From: Undibacterium paludis
Lineage (GTDB): Bacteria; Pseudomonadota; Gammaproteobacteria; Burkholderiales; Burkholderiaceae_D
Length of the DNA: 64,000 nucleotides
Reading direction: 5' to 3'
Assembly (NCBI RefSeq): GCF_022568815.1
Contig: NZ_JAKZHX010000015.1
Location: forward strand, 90,945-154,944
Shown here: in pieces, positions 36,406 to 44,557 of the stretch
Layout: the number at the start of each line of letters is the position of its first letter
How positions within the stretch are numbered: position 1 is the first letter of the stretch
The notes under the pieces: generated by a model
The model's input: the letters and a program-made list of their open reading frames with translations, nothing else
Told to the model about the DNA's origin: nothing
Databases searched by the model: none
Program-made: the position numbers and the translations under genes

Positions 36406-37905
36406 ATGCGACTCTCAAGTCTTACCTATACCCCGCTGGTTGCTGCTCTTCTGTTGACTGGTTGTGTGACAACACCAACCCATGACAGCAAAGTAGCCGC
36501 TTCACTTTCAGTTGCCAAAACCGGGCAGATTGATGAGGCGATACGGCAGGTAGAAGCACAAACCCAGGGTAACAATAAAACCGACCTGTTGCTGAATCTG
36601 GAAAAGGGCGAATTGATGCGCATAGGCAAGCGCTATCAGGACAGTCAGGCAGCCTTCGAAGTTGCTGATGCCAAAGTGAAAGTATGGGAAGAAACCGCCA
36701 AATCATCTCCGCAGAAATTGATGAGCCAGATTGGTGCCACCATCATGGGTGACGCCAGCCGCGATTACGAAGGCCAGGACTATGAAAAAGTCATGCTGAC
36801 CACACGCATGGCGATGAACCGTTTGAATCTTGGTGACCTTGATACGGCCCGTGTTGACATCAAGCGTACCCATGAACGTGAAGCCGTGATTGCCGAGTTT
36901 CGTTCCAAGGAAACAGCCGAAGCTGAAAAAGAAGCCAAGGATAAAGGTGTCAGCAGCACAGGCAAAGAGTTGAATGGCTATCCGGTGGAAACACTGAATG
37001 ATCCTGAAGTCCTGAAACTGAAAAACGGCTACCAGAATGCACTCAGCCATTATCTGGCCGGCTTCGTCTACGAAGCGCTGAACGAACCAGGCCTGGCAGC
37101 TCCCGGTTATCGCAAGGCGATTGAATTGCGTCCTGATCTGCCCGTACTTGAGGACGGTTTGAAAGGCCTGGATCAACGTACCAGTTTCCGCCGCAAAAAA
37201 GGTGTGACTGACGTTCTGTTTGTCATCGAAGCAGGTAATTCGCCAGCGCGCCAATCCAAGAAAATTGCCTTCCCCGTGCCGACTGGTCGCGGCCTGATTA
37301 CGGTGTCGTTCGCTTTCCCGGTTATTTATCCTGATCCAAATGCACCCTTGATAGGCAGTATCAAGGTTGGCAACCAGATGTTGCCAACGGCGCTGGTAAC
37401 AGATTTTAACGTCATGGCGCGCAAGGCTTTGAAAGATGAATTGCCTGGCATTTATACCCGTGCCGCAGTGCGTGCAGTGACCAAGGGACTGGTGCAGGAC
37501 CAGGTGAATAAAAACTTCGGGCTGCTCGCCGGCCTGGCTGCCAACGTTGCCGTTGCCGCAACCGAGAGCCCGGCAGATGATCGCATGTGGCGCAGCCTGC
37601 CTGACCGCGTATTTATCGCACGTGCCTTTTTGCCGCCGGGTGATTATGATGTGAACTTTGGGGGTCGTGGCGACTCTACCAAGCTGACAGTTGATGGCCG
37701 TTACATGGTGGTGCCTGTCCGTATTTACCAGGATAAGACTTACCTGGGCGACCAGGCCAAATTCGGCAGTGTAACGCCTGTGGCGCAATTGCAGGCAGAG
37801 CCGGAAGTCAAGGCTGCCGAAGTGCCGGCAAAGTCAACTGGCAAAGCCAAACCCAAAGCCAAACCGGTAGCAAAAGCAGGTGCGGTTAATGGTGCTGCTC
37901 AATAA
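36406..37905 (+). CDS. COG3014-family lipoprotein
   Basis: A 499-residue lipoprotein with lipobox LTGC and a TPR-like helical first half: SKVAASLSVAKTGQIDEAIRQVE, YEKVMLTTRMAMNRLNLGDLDTARVDIKRTHERE and GYRKAIELRPDLPVLEDGLKGLD. The second half is a beta-rich region, and the tail is a Lys/Pro/Ala-rich stretch (KAKPKAKPVAKAG). The family is uncharacterised but regularly accompanies YcfL and LpoB, suggesting a role at the outer membrane near the peptidoglycan synthases. Confidence 0.85.
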   Translation: MRLSSLTYTPLVAALLLTGCVTTPTHDSKVAASLSVAKTGQIDEAIRQVEAQTQGNNKTDLLLNLEKGELMRIGKRYQDSQAAFEVADAKVKVWEETAKSSPQKLMSQIGATIMGDASRDYEGQDYEKVMLTTRMAMNRLNLGDLDTARVDIKRTHEREAVIAEFRSKETAEAEKEAKDKGVSSTGKELNGYPVETLNDPEVLKLKNGYQNALSHYLAGFVYEALNEPGLAAPGYRKAIELRPDLPVLEDGLKGLDQRTSFRRKKGVTDVLFVIEAGNSPARQSKKIAFPVPTGRGLITVSFAFPVIYPDPNAPLIGSIKVGNQMLPTALVTDFNVMARKALKDELPGIYTRAAVRAVTKGLVQDQVNKNFGLLAGLAANVAVAATESPADDRMWRSLPDRVFIARAFLPPGDYDVNFGGRGDSTKLTVDGRYMVVPVRIYQDKTYLGDQAKFGSVTPVAQLQAEPEVKAAEVPAKSTGKAKPKAKPVAKAGAVNGAAQ

Positions 37906-37939
37906 GAAATTCCAGATCCAACAGACGACAAGAGGATAT

Positions 37940-38341
37940 ATGAAACAGATTTCCAGACAAATTGCAGCATGCGCAACCGTTGCAGCGGCTCTGCTGGCTG
38001 CCCCGGTCTTTGCTAATGATGTCCCTAATGCTGCGTCACCTGGCATTGCAGCCAAGTTGATGGTGCGTGGCACGCTTGAGGGTGTACAGGTCACGGATCT
38101 GCGCTCACAACGCAAAAACGATGTGATGGTCGTGCAGGCTGAAGCGATCAATCTGACCAACAGGGATGTACGTATTTACTATCGTTTTCGCTGGACTGAC
38201 GCTGCCGGGATGCAGGTTGGTGATGGTGAAGTATGGAAGCCACTGATGATACTGGGTCAGCAAAGCCAGTTCATCAAAGGTACGGCTTATGGCCCGCAAG
38301 CGACTGATTTCAAGATTGAAATGAGTGCAGAGCCACGCTGA
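37940..38341 (+). CDS. ycfL: YcfL family exported protein
   Basis: A 133-residue protein with a signal peptide (IAACATVAAALLAAPVFA) and a DUF1425/YcfL domain: VTDLRSQRKNDVMVVQAEAINLTNRDVRIYYRFRWTD and GEVWKPLMILGQQSQFIKGTAYGP. The ATG at 37940 follows AGAGGA. In enterobacteria ycfL precedes lpoB (ycfM), the same order as here. Function is not established. Confidence 0.88.
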   Translation: MKQISRQIAACATVAAALLAAPVFANDVPNAASPGIAAKLMVRGTLEGVQVTDLRSQRKNDVMVVQAEAINLTNRDVRIYYRFRWTDAAGMQVGDGEVWKPLMILGQQSQFIKGTAYGPQATDFKIEMSAEPR

Positions 38342-38391
38342 TCAGGGCAAGAACAAGATTACAAGAACAAGATTAATTTTACGGGGTATAT

Positions 38392-39006
38392 ATGAAAAAG
38401 ATGTCTTCACTTTCCAAGAACTGCGCACTGGTGGTTTTGCTGGGCCTGGGTCTGAGCGCATGCCAGACTCGCTTGTCGCAACCTACCGTCAGCCTGGCGC
38501 GCCAGGTCACCTATGGTGATAACAAAGCCGTAGAAACGGTGACCAACGAGTTCGGCTCCACCGATTTGCAAATGATTGCAGAAAAAATGGTTGGTTCCCT
38601 GCTGGAAGATCCAGTACTGGCAAATCGCCCCACCATGACTTTGGCTGGCGTTCGTAACAAGACCAGCGAGTATATCGATACCAAGTCCATCATGAACAGC
38701 ATTCAGACTGCACTGGTAAAGAGCCGCAAGGTCAAGTTCACCCGTAGTGCAGATGAAATGCAGCAAGGCGTCGATGAGTTGCAGCGTCAGAACCAGAGTG
38801 GCCTGTACAAGGCGCAAGGCAAGGCCAAGATCGGCAACATGACTGCCGCCAAGTATTCGCTGGAAGGCGAGATTGTTTCCATCGTCAAGCAAAATGCCAA
38901 TACCAAGGATGTGTTCTATAAAATGACATTGAAACTGTATGACGTTGAAGATGGTTCCATCGAATGGCAAGACGAAAAAGAAATTCGTAAAACTTCCAAG
39001 CGCTAA
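38392..39006 (+). CDS. lpoB: Penicillin-binding protein activator LpoB-like lipoprotein
   Basis: A 204-residue lipoprotein (lipobox LSAC) of the LpoB family, which reaches from the outer membrane to activate the peptidoglycan synthase PBP1b. The C-terminal globular domain shows DLQMIAEKMVGSLLEDPVLANRPTMTLAGVRNKTSEYIDTKSIMNSIQTALVKSRKVKFT and KYSLEGEIVSIVKQNANTKDVFYKMTLKLYDVEDGSIEWQDEKEIRK. The linker is short compared with E. coli LpoB. Genes upstream (YcfL) and downstream fit the operon. Confidence 0.9.
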   Translation: MKKMSSLSKNCALVVLLGLGLSACQTRLSQPTVSLARQVTYGDNKAVETVTNEFGSTDLQMIAEKMVGSLLEDPVLANRPTMTLAGVRNKTSEYIDTKSIMNSIQTALVKSRKVKFTRSADEMQQGVDELQRQNQSGLYKAQGKAKIGNMTAAKYSLEGEIVSIVKQNANTKDVFYKMTLKLYDVEDGSIEWQDEKEIRKTSKR

Positions 39007-39024
39007 TCCTTCAAAGGAAATACG

Positions 39025-39864
39025 ATGTTGAATCTTAAAAAATTGATGGCAGGTCTGTTCTGCACTGTGGCGGCATTTAGCGTCAGTGCAGCTGAACAAA
39101 AAATTACCATCCCAAAAATCGCCGTGACTGATCTGACTTATGAAGAAAAAGTCAGTGAGTATTTCCGCGTGGTGTCCGCTTCAAGCAAGAGCAGTGTCAG
39201 GGGTAGCTATAGTGAACGCGAAACCGATCACAGCTATTCCCAGCGTGGCAATGTGAATGCCAAGAGTGAAAGCAATTACTACGAAGCCGAAGGTTTTTAT
39301 ACCTACATCGACCGTGGTGAATTGAAGACTTATACTGCTGATCTCAAAGGTGCGCTGATCAAGGGTGGTGGTGTGTCCCTGGTGCAGGCTCGTCCCTATG
39401 TTGGCAAGCCTATGGAAAAAATCTATGACATCATAGGCCGCATCAAACAGGGCATGTACCCCGGTGCTGATTATGTCTTGTTTGGCACGGTCAGTAATAT
39501 CCAGTTCCGCCAGGAGAGCAATCAACTTCAATATGGCAATTCCATGACAGCCAGCCTGTCGCTGGACCTGGTCGCCGACTTCAGCCTGATCAATACCAAG
39601 ACTTATGAAGTCAAGGCAGCATTCAGCGCTAGCGGTTCTGGTGTTGACACCAAGATCATCAGCCGTGCCGGTGACCGTGTTGTATTCAACCGTGGCAAAG
39701 TGATGCAAGAAACATCACGCAGCCTGGCAGATGCAGCGTATGATGAATTGCTGGTGCAATTCGGTGCACCGCGTGGCGCTAACCGTGGCCAGTATGGTCA
39801 TGGGCAGACTGGTCAACCTGTCGTGCCTGTACAGAATACAGAGCCTGTGACCGTCTACAAGTAA
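39025..39864 (+). CDS. Exported CsgG-like protein of the lpoB operon
   Basis: A 279-residue exported protein (signal peptide LMAGLFCTVAAFSVSAA). Its core (KITIPKIAVTDLTYEEKV and GRIKQGMYPGADYVLFGTVSNIQFRQE) resembles the CsgG/LpoB nucleotide-binding-like fold, with a repetitive Ser/Tyr-rich region near 55-90. No lipobox is visible, so it is periplasmic or surface exposed. It is the last gene of the operon and is followed by a terminator. Function unknown. Confidence 0.78.
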   Translation: MLNLKKLMAGLFCTVAAFSVSAAEQKITIPKIAVTDLTYEEKVSEYFRVVSASSKSSVRGSYSERETDHSYSQRGNVNAKSESNYYEAEGFYTYIDRGELKTYTADLKGALIKGGGVSLVQARPYVGKPMEKIYDIIGRIKQGMYPGADYVLFGTVSNIQFRQESNQLQYGNSMTASLSLDLVADFSLINTKTYEVKAAFSASGSGVDTKIISRAGDRVVFNRGKVMQETSRSLADAAYDELLVQFGAPRGANRGQYGHGQTGQPVVPVQNTEPVTVYK

Positions 39865-39888
39865 TGAGTTGTAGTCTTTGATGTACCT

Positions 39889-39923
39889 GAAAAATGGCTG
39901 CCGTTGAGGCAGCCATTTTTTTT
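39889..39923 (+). terminator. Intrinsic terminator of the lpoB operon
   Basis: AAAATGGCTGCC (39891-39902) pairs with GGCAGCCATTTT (39908-39919) over 12 bp with a five-base loop, and eight T residues close the element. Confidence 0.88.
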
Positions 39924-40017
39924 GCCCGGATGATCCCGGGTTGATGATGCATGGAATGGGAAACAGTTAAAAAATCAGGCATGTTTGACATGCCTTGGTT
40001 TTGCCGATACGGGGCAA

Positions 40018-41670
40018 TCATGCTTCCGGATCGATGCCAACCTGATACAGCTTCTTGCCGTCAATATCGTGGATAGAGACGGTCATGACCTTGGTTTTGG
40101 CATCAATTTTTGCGATGCCAAAGAATTGCAGTAATTCTGTCGGCGGACGGTTTTGTTTCATGTCTTTCGGCACGCTCACGTATTTCACGTCAGGGCCAAA
40201 AGTCTGGTCAACTTCATTTGACCCGAAGGTGCCGGCATTCAGAGGGCCGCCGACAAATTCCCAGAAGGGTTTGAAGTCGGTGAAACTGGCTTTTTCAGGT
40301 GTGTAATAAGTGGCTGCTGCATAGTGGACATCGGCAGTGACCCAGACGACGTTCTTGATATGGTGTTGTTTGATGAATTTCAGTATCTCGGCAATTTCCA
40401 GTTCACGTCCCAGTGGCTTGCCATTGTCTGCATTGGCCCAGGCTTCATAGGTGCCCTTGGGGACATCGGGATTGAGGTCGGGTACCACGATGGAGATGGG
40501 CATGTCGCTGGCAATGACTTTCCAGGTTGAGCGCGAACGCAACAAGGATTGTTTTAGCCACTGCAACTGTGCATTGCCAAGGAAGGCGGCATCCTTGTCC
40601 AGCGCGGTCTGGCGATTGGCAGAATTATTGCCGCGGTAACTGCGCTCATCAAGCATGAATACTTCCAGTAGCGGGCCATAATTGAACATGCGGTAAATAC
40701 GATCCGGGTCATTTGTATCAATGCGGTAGGGATTGTATTCAAACATCGCACGGCGCGCATTTCTTGCCAGGGTATTCAAGTCACGCTGCTGATAACGTTT
40801 CTCTGTTTCGCCTATCTGTTGTCCGGGGTACCAGTTGTTGCGTACTTCATGGTCGTCCCACTGCACCAGGAATGGGACTTCGGCGGCGAAGCGGCGTTTG
40901 TTCGCATCAAGGAAGTTATAGGCAAAGTTGCCACGATAGTCGTCAAGCGTCTCGGCAACCTTGGATTTGGCCGGCGTCACCAGATTGTTCCAGATACTGC
41001 CGTCATCGAGCTTGACCTGGGCCTGTATGGGACCGTCAGCATAAATTTGGTCACCGGAATGAATGAAGAAATCCGGGTTGAAGCGGCGCATGCTTTCATA
41101 GATGCGATAACCACCAAAACCTTCATTGATGCCCCAGCCCTGACCGGCTTCGTCACCAGAGAATGCAAAAGTGATGTCATTCGTAACACCACCGGGTATC
41201 AGCAGGCTGCCGCTGACGGCTTCGCTGATGGCAGATGGGTTTTGCACATCCTGGAAACGTACACGATAGTATGTTCGGCGACCTGGCGTCAGGCCGGACA
41301 GGTCGATGCGGGCAGTGTAATCGGTACTGGGCAGTGCCAGTGGTCCTTCCAGGCTGCGGGCATTTTTGAAGGCGTCGTTATTGGCGTATTCGATCAGCAT
41401 GCGAGCAGGCCGGTCACTGCGACTCCATATGATGGCCCGGTCTTTGTTGATGTCGCCACTCATGACACCGCAAGGCAGAAGCGGGCGTGATCTGTCTGTT
41501 GTGACCAGGGCTGGAGCCTGACCATCGGCAAAGGCAAAACCTGGCAAGGCAAGGCTGCCCAGCAGGGCGCCTGTACTGGTGCCGGCATTGCGCAGGAACT
41601 GGCGGCGCGTGAATTGAGTAGTGTGCTGATGAGCACCCTGAGCGGCGTCTGGCTTGTTATCGTCTGACAT
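40018..41670 (-). CDS. phoD: PhoD-family alkaline phosphatase
   Basis: A 550-residue PhoD enzyme exported by Tat: the signal TRRQFLRNAG with a hydrophobic stretch is clear. The catalytic domain has FAFSGDEAGQGWGINEGFGGYRIYE, FFIHSGDQIYADGP, VQWDDHEVRNNWYPG and WVTADVHYAAATYY, the metal-binding motifs of PhoD. It hydrolyses phosphodiesters and monoesters in the periplasm. The start at 41670 is fixed by a Pho-type promoter whose -10 begins 32 bases upstream; longer frames would start on the promoter. Confidence 0.93.
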   Translation of the reverse strand: MSDDNKPDAAQGAHQHTTQFTRRQFLRNAGTSTGALLGSLALPGFAFADGQAPALVTTDRSRPLLPCGVMSGDINKDRAIIWSRSDRPARMLIEYANNDAFKNARSLEGPLALPSTDYTARIDLSGLTPGRRTYYRVRFQDVQNPSAISEAVSGSLLIPGGVTNDITFAFSGDEAGQGWGINEGFGGYRIYESMRRFNPDFFIHSGDQIYADGPIQAQVKLDDGSIWNNLVTPAKSKVAETLDDYRGNFAYNFLDANKRRFAAEVPFLVQWDDHEVRNNWYPGQQIGETEKRYQQRDLNTLARNARRAMFEYNPYRIDTNDPDRIYRMFNYGPLLEVFMLDERSYRGNNSANRQTALDKDAAFLGNAQLQWLKQSLLRSRSTWKVIASDMPISIVVPDLNPDVPKGTYEAWANADNGKPLGRELEIAEILKFIKQHHIKNVVWVTADVHYAAATYYTPEKASFTDFKPFWEFVGGPLNAGTFGSNEVDQTFGPDVKYVSVPKDMKQNRPPTELLQFFGIAKIDAKTKVMTVSIHDIDGKKLYQVGIDPEA

Positions 41671-41701
41671 GACTATCCAATAGAGGTGATGGGAGTCCCT
41701 C

Positions 41702-41735
41702 ATTGTAGAGGCAGAGTATGACTAAGGCATGTCAG
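41702..41735 (-). promoter_or_regulatory. Pho-box-like promoter of phoD
   Basis: On the minus strand CTGACAT-GCCT-TAGTCAT (41735-41718) is a 7-4-7 repeat with six and five of seven matches to the Pho half-site, followed after exactly 10 bases by the -10 TACAAT (41707-41702). This is the PhoB promoter geometry, directly in front of an alkaline phosphatase gene. Confidence 0.72.
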
Positions 41736-42124
41736 GATGATAGTGCAGAATTCCAGGCTGGGACGAGTTCGGTTTCACGGCGTTTCTGACGATAGTCAAA
41801 GACGGTGCCAAGCGTAACGACAAGCATTCCCAAAGGCAGGAGACAGGCGCAAATCAGGCCAAGCACACCAAGATAGGGTGAACGCGCCAGCACACCTTCA
41901 TAGGGCTTGAACATGGCGGGTTGCGGTGGCAGGTGATTATTCTTGTCCAGAATGCTGACCATCAATACCGGTTCTTGCAAAGGGGCAGATGATGAGTTCG
42001 CGCAGGCAGGTCTGAAGTCTTCCTGGAATGTCAGGTGGCGATACAGATATTCAGCACTGCAGGCTTGTGCCTTGAAACCGGACAACAGGCAAGCCAGGAA
42101 GAAAATCAGATGTATATACTTCAT
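41732..42124 (-). CDS. Small exported membrane protein of unknown function
   Basis: A 130-residue frame with a signal peptide (IHLIFFLACLLSGFKAQAC), a polar middle and a C-terminal membrane helix (YLGVLGLICACLLPLGMLVVTLGTVF) followed by a charged KRRETE stretch. I do not recognise the family. The stop overlaps the Pho box of phoD, so the gene lies tightly against that promoter. Translation signals are weak, but the topology is coherent. Confidence 0.6.
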   Translation of the reverse strand: MKYIHLIFFLACLLSGFKAQACSAEYLYRHLTFQEDFRPACANSSSAPLQEPVLMVSILDKNNHLPPQPAMFKPYEGVLARSPYLGVLGLICACLLPLGMLVVTLGTVFDYRQKRRETELVPAWNSALSS

Positions 42125-42230
42125 GGCGTATTGATTGGGTTCAAGTCAGGTCTCGCCTGCCTGGTTCCACCATAACTGTGGTGTGGCAGGTATGGCTCGC
42201 ACGGGCGAAGCTTGGGTTGATGCCCCGTCA

Positions 42231-42560
42231 TCACGCTTCTGTCATTGGTGAGCACCAGGTTCTTTTGGTCAGTAAAGGCAATGCCCCAGGTTCACCAGAC
42301 TCTGTTGCGCGACTTTGTTTCCACGGCGACTCTATTCTTTCTATACCATGGATTACGCCGACCTTTACATTGCGCATTTTCATATTGATGGTAATCAGTG
42401 TCTCCATCTGTTCCTTGTGTGTCGGGTTTGCGGTCGCAACCCAGTAGATTTCATCAATTTTCCAGCTGTCTGCCGTGACGCTCTCACGCCCGTGATAGGC
42501 GCTGCGCTGGCTATTATTGCCTGTTGTCCGGGAGATGATGTCTATCGATACCATGTTCAT
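42231..42560 (-). CDS. Possible small hypothetical protein
   Basis: A 109-residue frame with GAGAG eight bases ahead of its ATG. It contains DEIYWVATANPTHKEQMETLI and other protein-like sequence, but no domain is recognised and overlapping frames exist on the other strand. The 640-base region around it (42125-42767) has no other convincing gene. It may be a remnant. Confidence 0.3.
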   Translation of the reverse strand: MNMVSIDIISRTTGNNSQRSAYHGRESVTADSWKIDEIYWVATANPTHKEQMETLITINMKMRNVKVGVIHGIERIESPWKQSRATESGEPGALPLLTKRTWCSPMTEA

Positions 42561-42610
42561 GTTTTGCTCTCACTGATTAAGTCATCACAATACTGCGGCT
42601 ACGCTTTGCC

Positions 42611-42646
42611 AACCCGGGCAAGCACTCGTTGAGCCTTGTCCGGGTT
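42611..42646. repeat. 12-bp stem-loop upstream of the hypothetical frame
   Basis: AACCCGGGCAAG (42611-42622) pairs with CTTGTCCGGGTT (42635-42646) with one G-T pair and a 12-base loop. No T-run follows. Role unknown; possibly a dispersed hairpin repeat or a barrier after tonB. Confidence 0.5.
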
Positions 42647-42767
42647 AGTGGCTGCTTGTTCCTGTCATGCAAGGACGGAGCAGCCAGCTGGTACAAAAAA
42701 TGAGCTTTGTCAGAATAGATGCATATGGCATGCTTAAGGGAGGGACTGACAATGCCCATGCAAACTA

Positions 42768-43439
42768 TCAATCCATCTTCCAGACGTACTGCACCTTGGT
42801 CCAGCTTTGTTGCGGTACGCCGTCTATGGTGCCCGGTTTGAAGCGGCACAGGGACAGGGCTTCGCTGGCGGCACGGTCGAGGGCGCGGGAGCCACTGCTG
42901 GCATCCATTCTGGTTTGTACTACACGGCCATCCGTGCCTACCAGCATGGACAAACTGACCGTGCCGGTTTCGCCGTTGCGCAGGGCGCTGGCAGGATAGA
43001 CCGGTTTGTCGCAGGCATTGACATCGATGACTGCTGCAACGTGATGTGGTGCTCTCGCTTGCGGCGGTGCGATGGTATTACCTTCGTCGCTGCTGCCGCT
43101 TCTATCCATGGCTCCCTGGTTAAACTTGCCTTCGTTGCTGTCGGTGACGCGTGCAATGACGGGGTCAGTCGATGGCTTTGTTTCCGCTACTTCATTTTTG
43201 GGGATAAAGACCGGGTCAAGCGGTACTTTCAGTTCTGGCTTGAATTCCTTTGGCATTTCCGGTTCCACCGGTTTTTCCTTTTCAACCTCGGTCAAGATGA
43301 GGGGGCCATCGTTGTGTGGCGTGATTCTGATTTTCATATCGTTGAGGACAACTGCGAGCACGGCGATGTGCATGACAGCAACGATGCTTAACTGTGACAT
43401 GCGCTTGAACGGCTGATGCTGGTTTTCTGTGAATTCCAT
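42768..43439 (-). CDS. tonB: Energy transducer TonB
   Basis: A 223-residue TonB: a single N-terminal membrane helix (LSIVAVMHIAVLAVVLNDM), a Glu/Lys/Pro-rich periplasmic spacer (KEKPVEPEMPKEFKPELKVP), and a C-terminal TonB domain (NACDKPVYPASALRNGETGTVSLSMLVGTDGRVVQTRMDASSGS). It transmits the proton-motive force from ExbBD to outer-membrane receptors such as the one at 22.7 kb. No exbB or exbD is next to it here. The spacer is acidic at its start, a minor variation. Confidence 0.92.
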   Translation of the reverse strand: MEFTENQHQPFKRMSQLSIVAVMHIAVLAVVLNDMKIRITPHNDGPLILTEVEKEKPVEPEMPKEFKPELKVPLDPVFIPKNEVAETKPSTDPVIARVTDSNEGKFNQGAMDRSGSSDEGNTIAPPQARAPHHVAAVIDVNACDKPVYPASALRNGETGTVSLSMLVGTDGRVVQTRMDASSGSRALDRAASEALSLCRFKPGTIDGVPQQSWTKVQYVWKMD

Positions 43440-43890
43440 GTTGTTCTCCAGGTTTTATGTCAGATCAGGCAAGCTCGGCAATGGGACAGTGCCAGGGCCA
43501 TGCTGGATTGCATATGCATTACCAGAGGTGGCCAAGTGTCTGACCGCTGAATTGATATTTGCGTGCAATCCATGTGCTCTAAGATAGCAATAAAAATGTC
43601 ACTTGAAAAGCATATATTTTGTGATTTTGTTGAAAATGATTAACTGGAAACAGACGGCAGGACATGCTTGACGCTTGCTTATTTGTGTTTTGTATCGATA
43701 ACTATTCTTCTTAAGTATTTGTTTTTAAAAGAAAAATTATTATTTGTTGGAATGTATTCGATAAAAATCATTTATTCGCAGCCTGTATTGGTAAAAGCGG
43801 GTGTCTTTGCTAGTAAAAAGCATTACCATTGCGTCTGGTGAGCAAGAGCAAACACAGGCGTCTACATTAAAACAGGAAGGTGTTGTAAAT
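43440..43890. other. Intergenic region, AT-rich, divergent control region
   Basis: The 450 bases between tonB and the response regulator gene are strongly AT-rich, especially 43580-43780, and contain no convincing gene. They carry the divergent promoters of both units. No clear operator was recognised. Confidence 0.5.
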
Positions 43891-44532
43891 ATGCAAAACG
43901 CAATACGCGTCTTATTGGCTGATGATCATCCCATCGTCATGACAGGCTTTGCCATGTCCCTGGGGAATCTTGGCATTAATGTGCTGGAACAGGCCAGGAC
44001 CCCGCAAGAGGCCTGCGAGCGATATGCGGCACTCAGGCCAGACGTGGCGATACTGGACATACGCTTTGGGGCCGAATTGACTGGGCTTGATGTGGCGCGC
44101 GACATACTTGCGCAATTCCCTGATGCAAAAATCGTCTTCCTCAGCCAGTTTGATCAGGATGCCCTGATCAAGGAAGCCTATCGTCTGGGAGCAAAAGCCT
44201 TTGTCACCAAGGACTGCGATCCCGCTGACCTGGCCACTGCGGTGCAGCGTGCGCAGCAGGGTGAATTGTATTTCCTGCCACATATCGCCGAGCGTCTGGC
44301 AAACCTGTCGGTACGTGGTGATGAATCACCGCAGTCCCTGCTCAACGAGCGCGACCTGGAAATTTTCAAACTGATGGCAGAAGGGCTGACCAATGCAGAA
44401 ATTGCCGAGCGACTTGATCTGTCCCTGAAAACCATCAGCAATATCAGCCAGGCCATCAAGGAAAAACTCGGGGTACACAGGCCTGCCTATATTACCAAGC
44501 TGGCTGTCAAGCACGGACTGATTGCGCCGTGA
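43891..44532 (+). CDS. NarL/LuxR-family response regulator
   Basis: A 213-residue regulator with a receiver domain (phosphoacceptor Asp56 in AILDIRFG; conserved DDHP and Lys in AFVTKDCD) and a C-terminal LuxR helix-turn-helix (LNERDLEIFKLMAEGLTNAEIAERLDLSLKTISN). The frame opens at a GTG at 43801, but AGGAAGG precedes the ATG at 43891, which starts the receiver properly. It is paired with the kinase that begins 26 bases after its stop. Confidence 0.92.
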   Translation: MQNAIRVLLADDHPIVMTGFAMSLGNLGINVLEQARTPQEACERYAALRPDVAILDIRFGAELTGLDVARDILAQFPDAKIVFLSQFDQDALIKEAYRLGAKAFVTKDCDPADLATAVQRAQQGELYFLPHIAERLANLSVRGDESPQSLLNERDLEIFKLMAEGLTNAEIAERLDLSLKTISNISQAIKEKLGVHRPAYITKLAVKHGLIAP

Positions 44533-44557
44533 TGCACCTTGCCCCGGGTGGAATCAA

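Noticed and set aside
36703..37788. 361-residue open frame antisense to the COG3014 gene
   Set aside because: A His/Gln-rich shadow of a well-supported lipoprotein gene with proper promoter and lipobox.
42315..42632. 105-residue plus-strand frame in the tonB-phoD gap
   Set aside because: No ribosome site, cysteine-rich odd composition, and it conflicts with the better frame on the minus strand.
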